Assembly: GCA_004335835.1 (NCBI GenBank) | Contig: RWJK01001606.1 | Location: 1-64,000, forward strand | DNA from: Scenedesmus sp. ARA3 | Taxonomy: Eukaryota > Chlorophyta > Chlorophyceae > Sphaeropleales > Scenedesmaceae | Length of the DNA stretch: 64,000 bases | Direction: 5' to 3' | Shown: piece after piece, positions 24,501 through 36,290 of the stretch | Numbering within the stretch: the stretch's first letter is position 1 | Layout of the letters: each line of letters opens with the position of its first letter | Translations under genes and position numbers: made by a program | The notes under the pieces: model-generated | Databases searched by the model: none | The model's input: the letters and a program-made list of their open reading frames with translations, nothing else | What the model was told of the DNA's origin: nothing

Positions 24501-26528
24501 CCTACACCGCCCTGACCACTTGCAGGACAGCGGCTGGCAACCAAAACTCACAAAACAGCTGCAACACACCTGCACACGAGCAGGCGTTTGGCACGAGTGT
24601 CTCACAGCTCAACAGTGGTTCACTCGATTCCGGCAAGACTGCACAACTGTGCGCAGAGCTCTCTGCGCACCCAACCCCACACCTCGGCGCTTCACACTCT
24701 TATGTGCCTGTTGTGCATCCAACTCACATACACAAACAAACACACACTGTGGGGTTCTGATCAGACTGAACGCATATCGCATACAACATGTACTGCCGCA
24801 CACAACATGTACTACTCTGCAGTGAAGTCCTCTCCACAGCCCGCTGCTGCTGCCATCTTGGCCGTGGCCTTGCGCCCCATGCCAAAGCCAGGCGCGCCCG
24901 CTGCAGTGCCTGCTGGCGGCAGGCGCACTGCAGCAGCAGCATCCCACGGCGTCTGCAGCAGCTGCTGCTGTTGCTGCTCGGAGCTGGAAGGTGAAGACAT
25001 GTGTGCAGGCTGCTGTGCTGATTGTGTGCTGCCATCAACCTGACAGTGCTGCTGCGCTCAAGTTGGGTTTGCAGGGAAGCACACACATGCTGCGAGCCAT
25101 CCCAGCAGTGACATGTGCACAGCTCCTGCAAGCACACACACACCTCTGTTTACACAAGCACAGTGGCACATGCAGTCCACTGCTGACAGCCACTCCACCG
25201 CACTGCGCAAGCTGCACAGCGCGCAGCTGCACTGGCCACCACGACATGCATGCCACACAACATCCCAAGCACATTTGCGAGCAAGCCTTGACTGCACAGC
25301 ATTCACCTGAGCCAAACACCGCCACAACACCTAAGCCTCGAAACAATATGTATCTGGTATGCAGCTGCAGCATGAAGCAGTGTGCTTGATACGCCTGTGA
25401 CACTTGTCGCTGGTCCTGCAAGCACGGGCCCACCCAACTCGCTAGTAAGCTCACCCTACCTCCCAAACCTGTTTGCACTAGACCATATCCACTGTTTGTA
25501 TGCATCGCAAGCAGCGCTACAGAGCAACGGCATAAGTACCATCACCCAGCCCAGCCCTTACTCCCAGGTAACACCTGCAGCTCTCTCATCCACTCACGTC
25601 CTGCAGCATGTTCGGTGCTGCAGGATTAGCCTGCCTGCTCCTGCAAGTTGCTCTCGCACGCTGCAGCCGACTCTCGTACAGAACACTTTTGACAGCGCAA
25701 CACCAAGCCCAGGACCATGTCAATGCCGGTGCATTTGGGACATGCCATAGCTACGTCGAGACAAGACCCTGCTGCAGTCAAGCACGTATGAGAAACCTGC
25801 ATCGATGCTGAGTGCAACACGTGCAGGCATAGCACGAGGAAGACATCAGCAAAAGATTGGTGCAAGGTGGCAAAAAAGAAACCTGCAGACCAGTTTGACC
25901 CAGCAGCTCAGTCAAGCTGTCCACCAAGCGAGCATGCACCTGATGAGCACATAATAGCCTCTACGTAAAAGCAAATGGCAAGCAGAACAAGCCAAGCCAC
26001 CACCAGCGGGGGCCAGGGCAACAGGCGAGACAGCGCAGCAGCGCAAAAGCAGCAGCAGGAGCCGAGAAACGCCTGCATGTGTGCTGCAAGGCGCACGCAT
26101 CTGTACTAGCCAATGCAGGCAAACACATAACACAGTGCGCAGGACAGCACATCCGATACGCATAATATGATATGATATGCTGGGACAGGGGCGAACATAG
26201 CCACAGCTGAAGCATGACTTAGTAAGATCCAAACCCATCCACATGTTCCCTTGATACTCCGTCTACTGATGCCACGGTGCCAGCATTCTCCAAACTTGCC
26301 ACACGCGGGCAAGCGAAACACCACATGTGTGCAATCCACTACAAGCCCAGGACAAGCTGGCACTTGCATTTGCAGGAATAGCCACAGCACATGCTCCACG
26401 CGCACACAGAAGCAGAAGGCGCTTGCAGGACACCTCGGCTGCAAGCAAGACAGCAGCAGAGCACTCTTCCATGCTCTGCTGTGCGGCTGCCCACAAGCAG
26501 CAGGCACAGCAGGCGCTTGCAGGACAGC
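21596..26528. other. long C/A-rich stretch without a recognised gene
   Basis: Likely holds the 5' end of trpE (21.6-22.2 kb) and the 3' region of the minus-strand gene that ends at 26529. The + strand is C/A-rich, so the minus strand has the T/G-rich composition of sense-strand non-coding sequence here. The longest open frames (23662-24492 + and 22608-23132 -) have no family features. The segment encoding LSVEEFEQYYVGCVPEQSYL on the minus strand (about 22755-22850) follows an acceptor-like TTTGCAG and is the most exon-like piece, but I cannot connect it to a gene. Confidence 0.35.
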
Positions 26529-28841
26529 TTAGCTGCAAGCCAGGCTAGAGCAAAGCTCCAGCTCCTCTGCAGTTGCAGAGCCTCCAAGCAGGCCCTCCCA
26601 TGCATCCTCACTGGACTCCTGCATCAGCAGCTCATCCAGGTATGCAAACGAGTCAATGGCCATGTCATCGCCGCTGCTTCCAAAGCATGTGTCACTCAGG
26701 CCACTGTCAAGATCGCCCAGCAGGCTCAGCGCTGGCTCATCTGCTGCTGCAGGGCTCGCAGGCGCAGCAGCTTTCACTGCTCTGACCGGTGAGTTGACTG
26801 CAGCTGCTGCTGCTTTGCCAGCTGCAGGAGCCGCAGCAACCACAGCAGGCGATGCCGGCTTGTGCTGGCTGCGCTGCGGGGACTTGGCCTGGCTCGCTGG
26901 CAGCTGCTGCAGCTTCTTGGCAGGAGATGCAGCAGCGCTGGGCTTGGCCTTGCTGCTGTGGTTGCTGCTTGCTGCAGCCACCTTCTTCTGCACTCCTGCC
27001 TGTGCAGGGCCCAAGCCTGCTGCAGCAGCCTTCTGCTGGCCGCTGCTGTTGCTGCCGCCCTTGCAGGAAGGCCCTGCAGGAGCCCTGCCTGTGCTGCCTG
27101 CCTTGCTGCCTGCTGCCGGCTTTACTGCGCTGCCAGGGGCTCCTTTGATGCTGCGGATGCGCAGCACCTTGGGCTGCTGCGGCTGGCCGGCCTTGCTGCT
27201 GCTGCTTGTGAGCGCTGATGCAGCGGCTCCTGCAAGCGCCTCACCGCTGCTGTATGCAGAGCACACTGACGACACGCGCTTGATGCGCGGCGCGGGCGCC
27301 TTTCCTGCAAGGCTGCTGCTGCTGCTGTTCTTGTGCTTGGGCAGCTCCCCAGGAAGCGTGATGAGCTGTGCCAGGTCAGCATCCAAGTCATCACCCTTGT
27401 CATCTGCTGCAAAAGCCAGCCAGGGTACCTCCGGCGCTGCGTCGCACTCGCCGCCTGCTGCTGCTGCGGGTGCAGCAGCAGCGCTGTGCAGGCCCTGCTG
27501 GCAGAGCGTGGCGGGAGGCATGGGCAGGGGTGCGATAGCTGCTGCGCTGGGGCTGCTGCAGTTGCTGCCGTTGCCACGGGCTGTTGCTGCACTGTGCAGA
27601 GAGCCGGAAGGGCTGCAGGCGCGCTGCTGCGGGACGGAACAGGGACAGAACAGGGAAGATGCAAAGCAACACACGCTTAAGAAGTTGCTGTGTGCAGGAC
27701 ACGCATCTACAGTGGAGTGATATATTGGGACAATGCTATTCGGCAAGCTGACAGCAGGTGGCAGGCAAGTCAACATCACCAACAAGCAGAGGCGCATCTT
27801 GCAAGCACAGCTACCACGCATGGCCCATAGTCAGCCTTCTTGCAGTGCCAGAAACCGCCCAACGCACTTGTTGCAAGCATACCATGCTTTGCATGTAGCC
27901 TGAATCGAGGCTCACCTGCACTGCAGCCATTGCTGCCTTGTGTGCGCGCTCCATTGCCGCCACCTTCTCAAAGATCTGCTCCAGCTCAGGCTCCACCTCC
28001 ACATCCTCATCCGGCATGATGTCATCCTCATCATCTGCATCTGCTGCTGCAGCTGCTGCACCAGCCTCGGCTGCAGGTGTTGCAGGAGGGCTGCTGGTGT
28101 GGCAAGGCTGCTGCTGCTGCTGCATCATGGCCGGTGGGAGGAACATGCCCATAGGGAAGCAGGCTGGCATGCCTCCTGGCTGCTTGGCTGCCTGTGCCAT
28201 GGCTGCCTGCGCTGCTGCTCCCATCGCCTGCAGCTGTGCAGGGTGCGGGAACATCATAGGGGGCATGGGCAGCATGCAGCCGCCCTTGCTGCTGCCCATT
28301 GGTGGAACCATGCCTGGAAATCGCAGCAAAGTCAGCAGAAACGGGCAGGATCATGGGGAAGGTCGGATCACGGCCATCATGCAGGGCAGGTGCCATTGCT
28401 GTGCAGCAGCAGCGCCCATGCGCGTGTCCTTCGCGGACCGGCGGGAGCTTGATGCACATAACCCAGTGCTTTAGAACTCAACAAATCGAGTTGGGCAGTA
28501 CTAGCCCCCTGGATCGGGCACCTGAACAACCGTCGTGATGAGCATGGCCTAACAGCGTCAGCTGCACGTAAGTCATGCACAGGTGCAAGATCATAGCTAA
28601 TCAAGTGGTTATTGCAGCAAACCAACGCACCTGGAAGGAAAGGGAACCCAAACATTGGCCCCATTGGAAACGTGGGGGGCATCGGCAGCTGAGGAAACCC
28701 GTATGAGTTGCTGACCTCAGACACTGCGGCTTGCTTGCCGCAGGCGCTGGGAGAAGCAGCACCAGGCTGCAAACCAGGGACACCTGGCTGCACTCGAACA
28801 CCCCATTGTTGCGCACTGTGAGCTGCCACTGATATCGCCAT
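26529..28841 (-). CDS. low-complexity, probably nuclear protein, function unknown
   Basis: Exons 28841-28631, 28313-27916 and 27623-26529 join in phase to a 567-residue protein. The N-terminal third is rich in Pro, Met, Phe and Gly (repeated PMPP and PMGP-like motifs, then a Met/Ala/Gln segment). Residues around 165-200 are strongly acidic (DEDDIMPDEDVEVEPELEQ) and run into a short predicted helix (FEKVAAMERAHKAAMAAVQ). The C-terminal half alternates Ala/Ser/Pro with Lys and ends in an acidic segment (DELLMQESSEDAW). Basic linkers plus acidic patches suggest a nuclear, possibly transcription-related, mostly disordered protein, but no DNA-binding domain is visible. The start Met at 28841 is the first in frame; a domain on an unseen upstream exon is possible. 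Confidence 0.6.
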
Positions 28842-31091
28842 TGCGTAAAACGATAGCGGAGTCCTGTTTGGCTGCTGGCAAGTGCTGCACTAGCGGTGCT
28901 GCAAAAGTGCTGCCTCCGCCTGCTTCTAAGGTTCCACGTGATCTACAGCTATTGACTAAACACGTCAAAGCAAGGAAGTGAGTGCAGAACGTAGGTGCGC
29001 CTAGGGAGTATGCAGTGCCAACAAGACCCTCACACCCGCCTCTGATACTTTTTACACGACTGACACAACCTACACGCTGATTCCAAGAGTGTTTCACGCA
29101 GTCCTAGCTGTTTGTACACACATTTCTTGCGTAACGCGCGCTGGCAGGCTTTCTGAAAGTCACACGCGCACATATCGTACCGGTGACCTCTACTACATGC
29201 TTCGCTTAGGTACCTCTCAGGTACCTCCCTCGGATCCCAGTTCCCTGATCTTTCCAGGTGCAGTTGTTGGCAAGGTGGCAGGAACTCAACTGCAGTTTCC
29301 AAGCAAGAGCTGCGGTGCCACAGGAGCTGGGTGCTTAGGGGCCTGCTAGCAGATTACCACTGTCACTTCAGACAAAGCACCAACTTGATGCTTGGCAAGT
29401 AGGGGCAAGCGTAACGCCACATGCTGGGCAAGCATAACACCACATGCTCCTAAGCCGTATTAACCATAGTCATCTCCTTGCCACTGCTGAATTGTTCGAT
29501 CACACTTGCCTGTGACGGCATTGCTGACAGCACACAGCTGCGTACGCAGGGAGCCAACAATACACCAATCTTCTGAATGCGGTGTGCTGCGGCCAGCTGT
29601 ACTGCGGCCGCTCTGTTTGGGAGGAGTGCTGCTGCATGTTGCAGCGCTTATCCTGTGTGCTAGCAGCGCTGCAGCAAACCATTCCAATTGGCTCAAACCA
29701 TAACAATGTGGCACGCACGGTGCGAACGCCAGCAACAAAGCTCTGCATGGAAAACAATACAAGGTCCCTGACATCCCGCCTCCACACCCTGCCATGCAGG
29801 CTCCAAAGCACACAGCCAATGAAACACGACGGTGGACGCACGTGCGCACGTGCGCTGCTTGTCAACACTGGATACAAGCATCACCATATGATGATACAGA
29901 TACCACTCTTTGATTTGCGTGGGCCACAGCAGGAAGCTAACACACACACCTCTGCACCCAGCAATTTGCATGGCGGCGTGAACGCAAGCGGTGCAACGAC
30001 GAGCTAAGCCTGTCATACAACGGAGAATGTTCCCGTAGTGTGACGTTTGTGCAAGCTGTTCTCCCTGCCTGCAAGGCAAGCCTTAGAAGACGCGCTACAC
30101 CAAACAATAGTACAAAGTTCCCACACAGGTGCCACGGTGTATGCGTTGAACACACCGCCCACCAGACAAAGTGCAGTGTGCTACACCAAGGACTGTTTTG
30201 ACGCATTGACGCAGCCTAACTACAGCCAAACAAGATTGCCTGTTCAAACAGGGTTGTTATCAGCACCCTGTTCCGCCTCGCATCAAGTGCCACACATGCT
30301 GCACGCATGCTGCTTGAGATGTGGTTTGAGGCACGGTGCTGTGTATGCTAGCCAAAGTGTGCACCCCCAGGCTTTGAAAGACTGCCCACAACCCACAGAA
30401 GCTCCAGCTGTAGCAACAGTAGCCACTCAGCAAAAGGATGCCCGCTCCAACCACAACACTCAGCAAACATCAAGTGACCACTGCACGCCAACAACATCAC
30501 GTACGTGTCCTGGCCCCTACATGTGATCATCCCCGTAGCTGCGCCCTCACCGCCTATTGTGCAGCAGCAGCCAGCTGCGCTTGCACTGCTGCTACGATCG
30601 CAGCCTGCGGTACCCATGCAGGCATGCGGCAAGACGGAACAGCACACAAAGTGTGTGCCGTACAAATGTAACGGACGATGACGGTTGGCACTTGCTTGAC
30701 GAAGCGTGGCAGGACGTGTTGCTGCATGCGTGCATGTGCAGCTGCCTCAAGGCATGCACAAGAGTGGCACTTTCATACATGCGCTACACAGATGATGTGC
30801 CAAACGGGATTACTTCCATTCACTGCCAAAAGTGCTGCAGCATAGCTGCAAAACCTCGCCACACCCCTACCTCATACCCCCTCAAACCAAAACCAAAATC
30901 AAACCCACACCAACATGCAAGCAGCCACGCCACAGCAGCAGCTGCCGACTCATGATGGCATAGCTTCAGCCCGTGGCCACTCGATGACAATCTGCAACAA
31001 GCACACCCAAGGCTGCATCAACCCCCAGCAAAGTCACGCACTTCCTGCAGGCTTGCTGCACGGCAGCAGCCGGTGAGCGCTGCGTGAATGC
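28842..31091. other. intergenic stretch, C/A-rich
   Basis: It lies between two minus-strand genes and should contain the 3' region of the F-box gene (right) and the promoter of the low-complexity gene (left). The C/A-rich + strand from about 29.4 to 31.0 kb matches minus-strand transcribed non-coding sequence. No convincing exon was found; a charged open frame at 29030-29302 (-) is isolated. Confidence 0.4.
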
Positions 31092-34000
31092 TCATATGCT
31101 GCCCTCAACCACAGTGGCCTGCTGCAGCAGCATGCTTGGGTATGCCAGCAGCAGCCCTAGCACCAGCGCTGCCACTGCCAGCAGCAGCTGCAGCAGCGCA
31201 CCCGGCTTCTGCTGTTGAGGCTGCCAAAACTTCTGAGAGCCTGCTGCTCCACCCGAACCTGCTGCTGCTGCTGCTACTGCTGCTTTGGCTCCTGCTGCCA
31301 CCACCCCACCAGCAGCAGCGCCGTTGGCAAGTGCCGGATTGTTTGCTGCGTTGCTGAGGTGTATACTCAACCCTGCAGCGCGCTGGTGTTGCTGGCTGGA
31401 AAGGTGTGCATTGTCTGGTGTGATCTCACTATGAATCTCCCTCACAGCGCCATTGCTCTGCCCGCAATTGCCCAGCAGCGCAGCAGCAGCAGCAGCAGCA
31501 GCAGCGCCAGGTGCAACCCCACAGCAGCTGCCAGCATCAACAGCTGCTAAACGAGCCAGGCAGCCGCAGCAGATGCCACACCGGCAACTGCCTGTGCCCC
31601 CGGCTGCAACACTCGCTGCCAGCAGCTGCTGCTGCTGCTGCCGCCGCTGCTGCAGCATCTGCAGCGCGGGATGGCCGCCGCCGCTCCCCAGATCATGATG
31701 CACATGCCTGCTGTCAAATTGCTGCTGCTGGAACAACGCCGCACCGCGGCTCCCTGCCGCCGCAGGTGCGGCAGCAGCTGCGGCAGCAGCAGCAGCAGCA
31801 GCAGCAGCGCCAGCGTCAAACACGATGGGTGGCCCAGGTAGCAGCACCTCTAGGCGCGGCACCACCTGCAGCCCATATGCGCCGTCCCTGCTGCCGCCCA
31901 CCACCACGCAAGCAGTTGCACTGAAGTTCACTGTATTGCTGGTGAGCTGGCGCTGCGCGGCTCCTTGTGCTGCACTGCAGAGCTGCAGTGGAGGCCTCCA
32001 AGCGAGGCTTGGTAGGTGCAGGCGCTGCACGTCGTTGAGCGGCTCGTTCTGCGGCCCTCGGCCGCCCAGCAGCAGCAGCCACTCGCGGCTGATGTGCATG
32101 AGGGTGGGCGCGTGGCGGCTGGGAGGGAGGTAGCCCATCACGGGGCCCTTGCGCCACCTGCAGCACAAAAGAGATACACCAGCAGCAAGAGCAGCAGCAA
32201 CGCGATCAATTACGAAATGTGCGTTGTGGCTGGGCCGTAGGTAGCCCATCACGGGGCCCTTGCGCCAGCTGAAAAGCATCAACGAGGCAGGGCAGAATGG
32301 GCAGAAGCAGGAGCAGCAGTATGCTTAAATAATGGATAGGTTGCGTTGTGCCTGGGAAGAAGGTAGCCCGTGACAGGGTCCTTGCGCCAGCAGCACACAG
32401 GCAGCAGCGGGGAACCAGAGGGTATGGAACATGCCAGGACGAAAAGAACAATCACAGCTTGACAGTGTAACATCACTCACGTGAAGCTGGCGAGGTCCAG
32501 CGCATACGGCACAAAGTCCGCAAGCCCATCACTGCCGCAGCCCCCAAGCACCACAAACTCCTCGCCGCAAGTCATAGGGCTGCGCCCCACAAAGCTCATG
32601 GCCTGTTTGCGGGGCCCTGGGCAGGTGCTTGGGCCCGCCATGGCATGCCCTGGCTTTGGGGGCTCCTGGAGGGGCCAGCTGGTATAACAACAATGTAACA
32701 ATGTAACAATGTATCAGTATCGTTACTCACGTGAAGCTGGCGAGGTCCAGCGCGTACGGCACAAAGTCTGCGAGCCCATCACTGCCGCAGCCCCCAAGCA
32801 CCACAAACTCCTCGCCGCAAGTCACAGGGCTGCGCCGCACAAAGCTCATGGCCTGCTTGCGGGGCCCTGGGCAGGTGCTTGGGCCCGCCATGACATGGCC
32901 TGGCTTTGGAGGCTCATTTAGGGGCCATGTGGGCTGCCGGCGCCAGGTCAGGCTGTTGACATCTAGCAGATACAAGCACATCAGCAGGTAGCCTTCCACC
33001 ACGCTGACATCAGCATCTATGGTGCCTTGGATGCTACCGCCGGCCCAGCCGCCATACACAATCATGGTGCGGCCGGCAGCGACAGTCTGGCAGCAGGAGT
33101 AGGCACGCGGCGCGGGCGCGGCGCCGCTAGTGCGCAGGGGCAGCCACACTCCCCAGCTGCCGTTGTGTGCAAGCCACAGCGCATGCAGCTGCTGGCCTCC
33201 TAGCTCTGAGCCGTCAGGGGTGAGGCCGCCAAACAGCAGCAGGGTGTGGCCGCCGCTGCAGGCCAGGTCCGGTAATGCGGAGCCTTGCTGCTGCTGGTGC
33301 TGCTGCTGCTGCTGCTGCTGCGCTGGTTGATTGTTGCTGTTGCCGGGTGGAGCAGCTGCTTGCACTGCCTCCAGCACCTGCCAGTGACACACCAGCAGCA
33401 CAGAACAGTAAGGCAGGTGCTTACCACATTAAAATGGAAATCAACTGCCAATTCGCAGCTGCTCTGGAACTTCGAGTGGGCTGGCCAGCTGCTTGAGCCA
33501 CCAGCAACTCTTGCTGCCAAGATGTACGATAGCAGTGTGCACGCACGGACGCTGACAGGCACACATGAGCATCACCAAACAGCCTGCTGCAGGCGCTTAA
33601 ACATTTGCGCATGCAGTTGCCTTGCAGGAAACTACAACTGCAGTTGTTCCTACCTGACGGTGCAGCAGTGAGCCCTGCTCCAAAGCCACCAGCGCAGTGC
33701 ACAGGTGGCGCAGTGCAGGCGGCGGCGCGCCTGACAGCCTGGGCTGAATCATGCGCCTGCCAACTAGGTCCAATACTGACACGTCCAGTGCCTGGTGTGC
33801 TCCGTCACGCAGCATGCCGCCAACAAGCACAAGCAGCGCGCCGGCTGCGATGGTGCTGTGGCCATAGCGCGCCAACAGATGCTCTGCCTGGCAGATGCTG
33901 CCGAGCGGCCTGCTGCTGTTAGTGCTGCTGCTGTTAGTGCTGCTGCTGGGGTTGCTGCTGTTGGCCGTGAGGGAGATGCGGTCCGTGGTAGGTGCACCAG

Positions 34001-34494
34001 CAGACCAGTGCACGACGTCTAGTAGCCGGGCTGACTTGTACAGGCAATACCAGGTTGCTGCCTGCTGTGCTGCTGTCCCTGAGCTCGCCACGTATGCCAC
34101 AGTAAGCTCGCCCAGCAGCTCACGGCAGTGGTTTTGCCTGCATGTGGACATACGCAAAGCAGCAGACGCTGCAGTGAACCTGGCAAGCTAAAGAAACCTC
34201 GAACCTCGTTCATGCTGCGACACAGTGTCAACTCACCAAAGCTGCGCAGCATGATGTCCAGTCTTGATGTTTCGTTGAAGCTGCTTGCATGCCACTCCAA
34301 GTCGTGCGACATCGGCAGCAGACACACGAGACACCACCTGCACGACACCAAGTTGGGTCACTTCCTGCTGGCTTTCCTCTAGCCTGTCACGTCCAGCAGA
34401 GCAAAGTGCAGGAACTCACAAGATCAAGTGCTTCAGCATCAAGACACAGTAAGCTGCTGCTGCTGTTGCTACTGTCAACAGCAGCAGCACCCAT
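31092..34494 (-). CDS. F-box/kelch-repeat protein with hydrophobic C-terminal segment
   Basis: Probable substrate-recognition subunit of an SCF-type ubiquitin ligase. Exons 34494-34420, 34337-34237, 34137-33654, 33377-32731 and 32157-31092 total 2373 bp in phase (790 residues). Exons 1-3 join to give an F-box-like segment at residues 18-75 (EALDLVVSRVSAADVARLG, then CKQLQRNI and LWQNHCRELLG). Kelch blades follow, with hallmark glycine pairs: LLVLVGGML, TLLLFGGLT, TMIVYGGWAGG, EFVVLGGCGSDG, WLLLLGGRG and CVVVGGSRDG, each followed by Trp or Leu strands. After the propeller come poly-Ala and poly-Gln runs and a C-terminal hydrophobic segment (about 20 residues, LLQLLLAVAALVLGLLLAY) that could be a tail anchor, unusual for this class. 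An additional in-frame exon copy lies at 32481-32678; including it gives 856 residues. Confidence 0.8.
32225..32395 (-). repeat. exon shadows: two copies of last kelch exon start
   Basis: Segments at 32225-32275 and 32346-32395 copy the start of the exon at 32157 (TWRKGPVMGYL region). The first keeps a usable AG acceptor and is in frame with the real exon without a stop; the second has lost the AG. Confidence 0.88.
32481..32678 (-). repeat. duplicated kelch exon, in frame and with both splice sites
   Basis: This 198-bp segment is nearly identical to the last part of the exon 33377-32731 (EPPKPGHVMAGPSTCPG...VVLGGCGSDG...LDLASF). It has an acceptor (TATACCAG) and a GTGAGT donor, no stop, a length divisible by three, and the same phase (2) at both junctions. 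It could be an additional or alternative exon adding one kelch blade, or a very young duplicate. Confidence 0.85.
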
Positions 34495-36290
34495 CTTCAG
34501 GCCAAGGGCTGTCCAAATGAACTAGAGTGTCTGCATCACAATCATGTACATCACCAGGACAATGAAAATAGCACTTGGTGCTGTCATCAGCCAACATATG
34601 CTAACAGGAACCCAGGCCAGGCAGCCACTGCAGTCTAACAACCCAACCTGAGGGTTTTGGCATGTTATCACCACACAAGCAGTGAGCACCCTGACTGCAC
34701 TGCACCTGCACGCCAACTGCACATTATAAGGATCTATGGGTGCATCGGCGAAGATTGGGGTCAGTTCGTGCAGTGTACTGCGTACGCTTCATTGGGAGGC
34801 AGGACCAGCTGCGACATTACTTTTGGCGTGTCGCAGACAATATTTCGCTGCGCAGCCCAAAGCATGATGGCCCAAGCAGCGCCTGATGCTTGACAATGCT
34901 TCTCAATTACTGAACGTTGCCTGCATCCCGGCATGGCTTAGGCTTGGTTGGTAACAATCAGGCGCGCATCAGCTTGTCAGGCTGTGCCACGGTCAGGCGC
35001 GGCGCTGCAGCTGGCGCACTCAATTGAGCAAACTGCGCTTTCAGGTACAAGATGAGGCCGCCGCCGGTAGTGCCGGAGTTGTGGCTGAGAGGGTATGTCC
35101 TGTTGGCATCTTAAGCTTGCTGTGCTTGAAATGTCACACGGTGGCCCAGGGGTGTGTCCCTGGCACACCTAAACTTGCTTCCTAAACTGCCTCATCCACA
35201 GCTCAGCTGAGCTGCCCTTTGACTTTGCTTGCATACTCGCAATGCAAGCTGCTGTTGAGCAGCTTCAGAGCGACCGTGTGGCCAAAATGGCACGGGCAAC
35301 TGTTGCAGCGGCTGCAACACAGCCATTGGCTCTCATTGCCTGCCATGCTGCCAGCATGGCAGTGCCAGTGGCAAAGAAGCAAACAACCTCGCAGGTGGTG
35401 CATAAACAAAGCGCGTTCAGCTGGTCGGTCAAACAGCTTGTTGAATTGTTGGGGTCCCTTTGTTGTAAACCCAGCTGGATATGATACAAAACGCTCGCCT
35501 GGTGACTCATCTACCCTGGCAGTGGCATCATGCCACCGTGACGCAGCAACTGCGTTTGTGACGTGTGTGGTTGCAAAGCTACAGCTTGCAGCGTGCGCAT
35601 GCTACTGAGGGCATGCATACCACCTCTTTCATGTGCTGAAGCATCTGCCATCGCTCGCCCAGCAAATGGTGCATGCGTGCGAGGGATGAGGTGCTGTGGC
35701 CAGCACCACATGACTCATCAACTCGGAGTTGATCATGTTGATGAGTCACTTGGCGGGACTGCATGGCCGCCTGCTGCCAACAGCATGCATGGTTTTGATT
35801 AAATCATATCAGCATATTCCACATTCAAGATTTTTTTGTGGCAGCACAAGACGCACAAGCAGAGGTGCAGCTGTCTCAACAGCATGCTGAAATGCAGTCA
35901 CGGTTGTGCAGCACCAGTGGGAAAGCAGGGGCATGGCACTGGCCGCACAGACTGAAAGTTTTAACTTTAGTTCGTTCTATTCTTCGTGTTGCATCAGAAC
36001 TCAAACGTGCCACGTCGATTTTGAAGTGTTCAAAGCCAGAAAACCCTGGATCACGTTGTTGTGCTGCGGTTTTGCGTTTTTAAGCCGGGACTGACACGGG
36101 TGGAGCCTTCAAATAGGGCACGCCATACATGAATCATCATCAAGTTTCATATGCAGCCTGCCTTTCGACGCAATTCTCGGTGTTGCTTTCGTCAAAGCTG
36201 CAGGCTGCAGTACTAGTCCTGCTACTTCAACTCTTAGCCTATAGGCCCCGCACGCCACCCTTTCGTGTTCGTCGTTTGTCTGCTTAACTG
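34495..36290. promoter_or_regulatory. divergent intergenic region between F-box gene and Deg protease
   Basis: Both genes read outward, so the 1.8 kb should hold both promoters. No core motif is clear. An Ala-rich open frame at 35242-35484 (+), starting with MQAAVEQLQSDRVAKMARAT, has some exon character but no neighbours to join. Confidence 0.4.

Noticed and set aside
26656..27720. 354-residue + strand frame
   Set aside because: Antisense of the low-complexity minus-strand gene, which has two upstream exons joined in phase; the + frame has none.
29030..29302. 90-residue charged minus-strand frame
   Set aside because: Looks more protein-like than its surroundings but has no partner exon, no family motif and does not join the gene starting at 28841 in phase.
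35242..35484. Ala-rich + strand frame in the divergent promoter region
   Set aside because: Some exon character, but no clear splice partners or similarity I can name; kept only as a note.
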